NCBI GenBank assembly: GCA_012295275.1
Contig: CM022673.1
Span: forward strand, 4,156,105-4,181,104
Length of the DNA stretch: 25,000 bases
Direction: 5' to 3'
Source of the DNA: Chrysomallon squamiferum
Lineage: Eukaryota > Mollusca > Gastropoda > Neomphalida > Peltospiridae
Shown: in pieces, positions 19,201-25,000 of the stretch
Layout: every line of letters starts with the position of its first letter
Position numbering within the stretch: the stretch's first letter is position 1
Translations under genes and position numbers: made by a program
Notes under the pieces: generated by a model
Seen by the model: the letters and a program-made list of their open reading frames with translations, nothing else
The model's database searches: none
Told to the model about the DNA's origin: nothing

Positions 19201-19720
19201 AAGACAATTTTTTTTTTTTTTTTTGACCTTTCGCTCCGATACTGTTATTCTTTCTCGTTCATAACAAACCATATGGAGTCACAAATTACTGCCAGGCAAT
19301 ATGGCGACGATAAAAAGCTTGTAAAACGACGGGATAATTCTGTTTGTTGGGTATTTTTCGAGATTGGACATTGATTGTTGCGAGTGCTTCATCGTTTATC
19401 TCAATCTGTCTTCTTGTAATAGGCGTTTTTTCCCATTGATGAGTGACGGCTCTTCACCAACAGCTTGTTAAAATAACAAAGTTCCTCACCGTTCCTTGAC
19501 AATATGCTTAAGTAATGGTTTACCACTTTCACCGATGATGGATGAAGCAAAAACACAAATGTTCATTAGCAAAGCTTCTGCTGGGCCCGTCTCGGTATTT
19601 CAGAAAGGATTTCGCCGCGTTAAGCGGCCGGTTTATCGATACCTCGTCGAATTTTGATGACGTCAAAACAGAAACACGTGAGAAGATCGTTGTAAAAACC
19701 CGGTCTAATTAAATGAAAAT
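19201..19720. other. Complex island, candidate enhancer
   Basis: After the T run at 19207-19224 there are about 480 bases of non-repetitive, CpG-containing sequence. It holds a YY1-like CAATATGGCGAC (19297-19308), a short GC hairpin GCCGC-GTTAA-GCGGC (19614-19628), a full CRE (19658-19665) and an E-box (19675-19680). No open frame of note. The concentration of sites makes this the best enhancer candidate in the window, on sequence alone. Confidence 0.4.
19658..19680. promoter_or_regulatory. CRE palindrome with adjacent CACGTG E-box
   Basis: TGACGTCA (19658-19665) is the complete CREB/ATF site. CACGTG (19675-19680) starts ten bases after its last base, about one helical turn away. CRE-plus-E-box pairs are known in neural and activity-regulated enhancers; use here is inference. 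Confidence 0.5.
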
Positions 19721-20303
19721 ATCTGTTACTGCTACATATGGTGGGGCATTAATGTCACCACGGTCCTTTGAAGTAAGAAAAGAACAGAAAAAAAAATAAT
19801 GAAATAAAAAACGAAAGGGAAGAAAAAATGATGATCAAGAGACTCCCCAAACTCTGATTTATTTGGAAAACAACAGTCTGAAGATTTCCAATTAAACTCC
19901 ATTTCTTGCTGAAAAAAATATATTCATTCTTAATCTCAGTGTACTCTTTTCTTTATAGTTTCTTTTTCTTTTTCTAAAATTGAATTTCGATAGAAGACTA
20001 GTCGTTTATTTTCTGTGGTACATAGGTTGTAAAAAGTTTTACAAGTTCTATCAAAAGACTCCGAACAAAGTTTACTTAAAAGCTTGTCAAGTTTTATGTT
20101 ATAAAACTGCTAATTTCCCTTTAATACTATTTCATTCCTAAATTAAGATGCCTATCTAGAACTGATCAGGATTACTTTCTGAATTATTTGTTGGACAACA
20201 TTGTGAGTACAGGATATTAATCTGACTATAATTTAATTAACTGCTACGTTAGAAACTGTTTGTTAATTTGAGCCGAGGTTTTGATTTCTGTTCTTGTGTG
20301 AAG
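19721..20303. other. Non-coding, no gene recognised
   Basis: AT-rich with A-rich stretches around 19785-19830. Nothing recognisable. Confidence 0.6.
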
Positions 20304-20322
20304 TTAATTAATTAATTAATTA

Positions 20323-20376
<54 letters not shown>
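20304..20376. repeat. (TTAA)n to (ATT)n compound microsatellite
   Basis: About five AATT units switch to about 16 ATT units. Confidence 0.95.
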
Positions 20377-20378
<2 letters not shown>

Positions 20379-20631
20379 AAAATAAAAAAAAAGCCACATT
20401 TATTTTCATTAATTAATGAAAGTCAAGACGTTGACGCTTTTAGCAGATTCCTTTGTCGTAATTCTGTATCTTAAACACGACGATGTACACATTTTCTGTT
20501 TTATTTAACACCGGTATCTTATTCAAGATATTAGTTATGCCACATAATAAAAACTTGATCACGCCCTTTACAGAGTTCAGTGAACTTACTGAATTTCTGT
20601 TTACACCTGTCTGTGTGTCCGTGCCTCTGTG

Positions 20632-20670
20632 GGTATGTATGTATGTATGTATGTATGTGTGTACGTGTGT
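20632..20670. repeat. (TATG)n and (TG)n
   Basis: About five TATG units then TGTG/TACG sequence. Confidence 0.9.
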
Positions 20671-21331
20671 GTATATGTGTTTGAAATTATATATATTTTA
20701 AAATCTACGTCTCCGGACTTCTCCTTACATTTCTAAGGATCTCAAGCATTTCGGATAAACGATTGTCAATAGCATTAATTTACATCCGTAAGCATCATTA
20801 TTTAATTTACAATCGTGAACATTATTATTTAGTTTACAATAAAAATTTTGGTTTCTTTTTGACACGTATCATTTTCGTTTACGTTTCAAGAGCCCAAAAT
20901 CATCCACTGCCCAGTTGATCTAACTCTAGTTTATTTCTAAATCGTACAGTGAATATTAAGAATATATGTTGTTTGTTTGCTGCGTCGTAAAAAAACAACA
21001 ACAAAAAAACAAAAAATATATATATATCTTTAAGGTTTAAACCTACTGTTAAGTCCTTTGTTGGACTATGCTATTTGAACCGTGATCCTGTCTGGTAAAT
21101 AACTAAGAAATCTCTTATTGGTTTGAGTCATGCTGATTGCTGATTTTTTGTTTCTTCTGCTGTAAGGTTACTTAATTTAGTTTTTTAATTGTTGTAATTA
21201 ATTCCGGATATTTTCGACGTCTTCATTATATTGTAATACTGTTGGCGTCATGCATGCTGCTGTCGTCATTTTCATGTTTACATCGTTGTTATTATCTCCG
21301 GATGTTAATAAGCATATCTGATTAAGACAAT
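20671..21331. other. Non-coding; holds second copy of 21-base repeat
   Basis: No gene. Copy 2 of the dispersed repeat lies at 21126-21146. Sequence near 21060-21095 has a GGTTCAAAT B-box-like string on the minus strand without a matching A-box, so a decayed SINE is possible but not shown. Confidence 0.45.
21126..21146 (+). repeat. Copy 2 of a 21-base dispersed repeat
   Basis: Matches 8950-8970 at 20 of 21 positions. Possibly a fragment of an unrecognised interspersed repeat. Confidence 0.5.
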
Positions 21332-21341
21332 ATGTGTGTGC

Positions 21342-21434
<93 letters not shown>
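21332..21434. repeat. (TG)n-(AG)n compound microsatellite
   Basis: About 15 TG units with one CG interruption, then about 36 AG units (21362-21434). The AG part is a long mirror-symmetric purine tract, a known substrate for triplex (H-DNA) formation. Ser/Leu and Arg/Glu frames through it are artefacts. Confidence 0.95.
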
Positions 21435-21439
<5 letters not shown>

Positions 21440-22203
21440 AGAAAATCACAATACGAAAGAAAAAGAAGACAAAGCAAAAACAAAAGAACAAACAATTTAA
21501 GAAGAAAAGAAAGAACAAGAAGAGAGAGAAAAAATGTATTTATGAAGAAGAAAAAGGAAAGGATAAGATGAGAAAAAGAAGTAAAGCAGAAAGAGAAAAC
21601 GAAGAAAAGAAATAACCCTAACTGTACAATACTTGTAATTTTTGACTTTCCATGACATCCTCGATTGTTTCTTATGAATAAGAAATAATTACATAAGTTT
21701 AATTTTTTAAACTTTTTTTTATGTGTTCTCTCTAAGACGAAGTCTCTTTGTTTGTCTTTAACAATTGTTTGTCTGTAACGAAAGATGTCAAGTATCACTG
21801 AGCATTGTTATGTGTTTTCAGTGTTCAGAAGAACTGCTTGTCATAGTAAGAGTTGTTTACCCAACTAAATACTTCAATGTTCGATTTAAAACAGAAAAAA
21901 AAAAGGGGGGAAAAAAATAAAAGAAAGAAGAAAAATTACCAAACAAAACAAACTGGGTGAGTAAAGTAAAAAAGTGTAACAGGAAGTGAGGGAAGGAATA
22001 AAAGATTCAACGTTACGTCTGCGCATGCGTGTAAAAATCTTGTCTTTTACTGTCAGGAGGTTGCCCGTAGATTCGTTATTATAACATCATCGTGGATCTC
22101 AGGATTCAAAAAATAAAATAGTCTGCTATGAAAATTTAGGATATAATAATTTATACTGATATAAATTCAGGCCTATATTATAGAAATAAATTTAAACGTT
22201 GTA
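21435..22203. other. Purine-rich then mixed non-coding DNA
   Basis: The plus strand is almost all A and G to about 21615, then ordinary AT-rich sequence, with another A/G-rich patch near 21893-21935. No gene. The 158-codon minus frame depends on the repeat. Confidence 0.6.
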
Positions 22204-22556
22204 ATAGTACTAGTAGTACTAGTAGTAGCTGTAGTTGTAGGAGGAATAGTAGTATTAGTAGTAATAACTTTAGTCGGAGCAGAATGAGGGATGAGAAGAG
22301 AGAAGAGATGGCAGTGTTATACTAGTTATAATAATAGTACTCATAATATCAGTATTAGCTACAGTAGCAGCAGTATTGGAGGAAGCAGTTATTGTTATAC
22401 AAGTAAACGTTGTATACGTTATAGTTATGGAAGGAAACACTGTACTTGTAGCAGTGGTAGTAATCGTAGTCAGAGTAGCAGCAATAATAATGAAGACAGT
22501 GTTGTAGTAGCAGTGTCTGTAGTACTAGCAACAAGCAGCCGTGCAGCAGTAACACA
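22204..22556. repeat. Degenerate (AGT/GTA)n triplet region
   Basis: Heavily mutated AGT/GTA/AAT triplets in patches across about 350 bases, with the clearest parts at 22204-22265 and 22440-22530. A Ser-rich 122-codon plus frame runs through it (22291-22659); the lack of any domain and its repeat composition argue against a gene. Confidence 0.7.
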
Positions 22557-22969
22557 GATAATTACTATTTCATTCAGTACCGGTAATTATCGGATTGGGC
22601 TGAGACATAATTCCATAGAAACCGTGTCAAGGAGGTCATTATCGCTGGATCTGTCTTAGCAAACTGTTTCTTAACTTTGTTATGAGACGTTCGTAAGTTG
22701 TTTCTGTCAGGAGAAAACACTGGTCCATATCCGTGTAACGTGGATCATTTAGTTTGGTAGCAGAATGGCACAGTTATTTATTTGTCAGTTATCTGTTGTC
22801 TTTAAAATGACCGGTCATACAGGCTTTGAAGACTAATATTAGGTACTGAGGGTTGTTCTTTTTCCCGTTCCAAACAGGGTTATTCCCACTGTGAGGGAAA
22901 ATGCATGTAACAGATAAATGTTTTTTTTTTCTTTCTCTAATTGGTATAACAAAGACTGTCTTTTCGTAT
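22557..22969. other. Non-coding, no gene recognised
   Basis: Mixed sequence with a T run at 22921-22930. Nothing recognisable. Confidence 0.55.
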
Positions 22970-22991
22970 ATAATAATAATAATAATAATAA

Positions 22992-23022
<31 letters not shown>

Positions 23023-23043
23023 AAGAAGAAGAAGAAGAAGAAG
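22970..23043. repeat. (AAT)n-(AAG)n compound microsatellite
   Basis: About eight AAT units, then about 17 perfect GAA units (22993-23043). The GAA part is a purine tract able to form triplexes. Poly-Lys and poly-Phe frames are artefacts. Confidence 0.95.
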
Positions 23044-23465
23044 CAGATCATGAACAACACGAAGAACAAGAAGAAAAACAACAAAATGTCTGACAAAAAA
23101 CAACAACTGAAATGTATTTAAACATTCAATTGATTACTGGCTACATTTCGAGAAAAAAATTATTGTTGATAGTGGTGCAAATTTCAGAGAAACTACAAAT
23201 ATATAGTATAAAAAAAATATATATATATATATATATAAACCGATATTATGATTTGGTTCTTGTTAGGAATATAAGTATTTAAAAAATATATTTGAAAATA
23301 ACTATCTTTATTTTTCAGCTATCTAAAAAAATAATTTAGTTTCAGATATTATTATAAAATGAATAATTAAAAACAGCGAAAAAAGTTTGTGACAAAATAT
23401 GTTAGGTAGTAATTTTCAGTTACAGTTTTAAAATTCCATACATATGGTTTCCAAAAATATGCCAA
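23044..23465. other. Non-coding with (TA)n at 23217-23237
   Basis: A-rich sequence after the GAA array, then AT-rich DNA. No gene. Confidence 0.6.
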
Positions 23466-23507
23466 TATTATTATTATATTATCATAATCATCATCATCAT
23501 CATCATT
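23466..23507. repeat. (ATT)n and (ATC)n
   Basis: Short ATT run followed by about seven ATC units. Confidence 0.9.
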
Positions 23508-23561
23508 TGGATCAGTCCCCCGGTAGGACTGACCATTAGATAAACAGTTTGAACTTCCTAC

Positions 23562-23890
23562 GCAAAAACAGCTGTAACCAGATTTTTCCTCGCGATACAG
23601 AACAAGAACTTCAGTTTACGAGACAAGATCTGGCTGTACAGATCTCTGGACAGTAACTGCAGAGAACGAATGCTGCATGCGAGCCTTCGAAACGACGTAA
23701 CCCCGCAGACTACCCGAGGATCTGACACCATCAACGAAAGACCAGTGAGTCGGTTCGTCATGAGGTCAAGTTAACTCGTGAAGATGAGACAAAAATAACC
23801 TTTCTTGACTCCTTTACCTAGACGATCCTACAAGGAGGGGAACATCGAAACTCTCCTGGCGTGATAACATCATGGAAGGCGGAGGAGAGA
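23562..23890 (+). mobile_element. Decayed non-LTR retrotransposon ORF2, C-terminal part
   Basis: The plus frame from 23562 reads AKTAVTRFFLAIQNKNFSL then RDKIWLYRSL. This resembles the segment after the reverse transcriptase domain of LINE endonuclease-reverse transcriptases, where an A-T-A-x-x-R-L, NISL, KI-L-RSL pattern is typical. After about 23760 the frame closes. TILQGG appears in another frame at 23822-23839, and GTSKLSWRDNIME in the third at 23839-23877; these match the family's TILQG and GR-RKSW-DNI-EW signatures in the right order. Two frame changes and internal stops show it is dead. The expected Y-GCE-W motif after RSL is missing, so an internal deletion is likely. Clade not assigned. 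It lies 155 bases beyond the stop codon of the Thr-rich gene, on the opposite strand. Confidence 0.65.
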
Positions 23891-24044
23891 GGAATATATG
23901 GGCAAGCATCATCTGCTTCTTGTCACGGATCCTCAACGATCTCTTGTCATGAGCTTACCTGACTTACAGATTATTATTAATTGTTGTTAATAAATAAACC
24001 TGTATAGTACGATTTGTCTTTCCTGACTTGGACACAAGTGATGT
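23891..24044. other. 3' flank of the Thr-rich gene
   Basis: On the minus strand this is the region after the stop codon. I find no canonical AATAAA here, so the polyadenylation site of the Thr-rich gene is not identified; it may use a variant hexamer or splice further. Confidence 0.4.
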
Positions 24045-25000
24045 TTAATAATCATCCTCTTCTTCCCACTTGTGCCGGTGTTTTCTAGATTTCTTCTTCT
24101 TCTTCTTCTCCTTCTGAGTTGATTTTTTAAGTAGTCTGAAAATAGTTTTAAAAACCATATCAGTGTTCCTGTCATTGTTTTCGACTTTGACCAGAAAAAC
24201 CTTTTTTTCCTTTTTTTCCTTTTTTTCAGTACGTTTCCTGTTGAGTCGTTTTATGTTAACAGGTTTGGTCTCCTCATATTCTGCCTCTTCGTCAATTTTC
24301 CTATTTTCAGGTTCTACCTCATCTTCTATATTTTCTAGTGGTTCCTTGGCTTTTGTAGTACTAGGTGCTGTGCTAGCTCTTGTGGTTTTAGGTGTTGTGG
24401 TAGCTATCGTAGTTGTGGTAGCTTTCGTAGTTGTAGTAGTTGTGGTAGCTTTCGTAGTTGTAGGTGTTGTGGTAGCTTTCGTAGTTGTAGGTGCTACTGT
24501 AGTTTTTCTAGTTGTTGTCATAACTTTTGTACTTTGAGGCGTTACCGTAGCTTTCGTAGTTTTAGGTGCTGGCATAGGGTTAGGTGCTACTGTAACTGTT
24601 TTAACTGTAGGTGCTACAGCAGCTTTTAAATTATCAGATGCTGCTTGGACCCTGCCAATGTCAGGGTCTGCTGTAGCTTTCTTATGTTTGGATGCTTCCC
24701 TGACTGTTTTATTATAGGCCGCTATTATATTCAGTAGTGTCCTGTTGATGTGACCATTTTCATCAAGGAAGACGCCGATATCCAATTTGCTGTCTTTAAT
24801 CTTTTCCTCCGCGTCCATGTATTTTATCATCAGCTGCTCGGCAACCGGGATGGAGTCATCCATTTCCGCGTCCTCGTCTTCAATCTCCTCGCTCACTGGC
24901 CCTGGGGGCGGGCCTAGCACTGGCAGGTCTCGGCGAGGTATTTTGTCCGATGACAGCATTCCAATAAGCTCGTCCACGTTCCTGTCCTGCCAGGGCGAGC
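24045..25000 (-). CDS. Thr-rich mucin-like protein, 3' coding part (partial)
   Basis: Open from the right edge of the window to TAA at 24045: 317 complete codons. The first in-window residues, SPWQDRNVDELIG, have no ATG before them, so the true start lies outside or in an upstream exon. Numbering from the Val at 24977, residues 20-62 are acidic with a PPPGP turn. Residues 63-125 are mixed, possibly helical, with glycosylation sequons at N78 and N89. Residues 125-210 are Thr/Pro/Ala-rich, with TTTKAT-type repeats suited to O-glycosylation. Residues 211-240 are acidic. The tail 241-310 is very basic (KKEKKEKK, KKKKKK) and ends WEEEDDY. No domain is recognised. The Thr-rich block and sequons suggest a secreted or surface protein, perhaps matrix or mucin-like; the Lys-rich tail would also suit a nuclear protein. 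A CAG near 24989 could be a splice acceptor, unproven. Being a long non-repeat-dependent frame with sensible composition changes, it is probably a real exon. Confidence 0.6.
   Translation of the reverse strand, partial: SPWQDRNVDELIGMLSSDKIPRRDLPVLGPPPGPVSEEIEDEDAEMDDSIPVAEQLMIKYMDAEEKIKDSKLDIGVFLDENGHINRTLLNIIAAYNKTVREASKHKKATADPDIGRVQAASDNLKAAVAPTVKTVTVAPNPMPAPKTTKATVTPQSTKVMTTTRKTTVAPTTTKATTTPTTTKATTTTTTTKATTTTIATTTPKTTRASTAPSTTKAKEPLENIEDEVEPENRKIDEEAEYEETKPVNIKRLNRKRTEKKEKKEKKVFLVKVENNDRNTDMVFKTIFRLLKKSTQKEKKKKKKSRKHRHKWEEEDDY

Noticed and set aside
21322-21798. 158-codon minus frame with Ser-Leu and His-Thr runs
   Set aside because: Driven by AG and TG dinucleotide arrays and flanking purine-rich DNA; no recognisable domain.
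22291-22659. 122-codon Ser-rich plus frame
   Set aside because: Mostly mutated AGT/GTA triplets; no family, no supporting start or splice signals.

Overview
The window looks like nuclear DNA of a mollusc, probably a cephalopod. It is AT-rich and has very little coding capacity. It is crowded with microsatellites and homopolymer runs. Its one clearly recognisable gene encodes a prohormone of the molluscan buccalin / allatostatin-A type. The phylum rests on that peptide family; the class is inferred only from repeat density and sparse genes.

Layout. Positions 1-10400 hold no gene I can support. This stretch contains a degenerate minisatellite of about 49 bp period (1017-1451), many simple repeats, two degenerate triplet arrays (7569-7984 and 9686-9853), a probable tRNA-derived SINE (8265-8365, minus strand) and an RFX-type X-box (9585-9597). 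Positions 10672-11808 (minus strand) carry the buccalin-like precursor. It has a 378-residue reading frame with a signal peptide, 19 predicted amidated peptides and an 11-copy, 42-bp tandem repeat that encodes one identical peptide. A splice acceptor lies 12 bases upstream of its ATG, so at least one upstream non-coding exon is expected. Positions 11850-23500 are again non-coding: simple repeats alternate with more complex islands. Several islands hold good transcription-factor or insulator matches, including a CTCF-like motif (15516-15534), a full CRE palindrome with an E-box (19658-19680) and a TCACGTGA palindrome (13187-13194). Positions 23562-23890 (plus strand) are a frameshifted remnant of the C-terminal end of a non-LTR retrotransposon ORF2. 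Positions 24045-25000 (minus strand) are the 3' coding end of an unrecognised protein with a threonine-rich mucin-like centre and a lysine-rich tail; it runs off the right edge.

How the parts relate. The buccalin precursor is a self-contained secretory-pathway product: signal peptidase, cleavage at dibasic sites, then C-terminal amidation would release it as a mixture of related neuropeptides. Its repeat domain has been homogenised and has switched from Lys-Arg to Lys-Lys cleavage sites, which is the most unusual biology here. The complex non-coding islands on both sides are candidates for its regulatory DNA, but nothing in the sequence ties any of them to it. I found no CRISPR array, operon, rRNA gene or intact tRNA gene.
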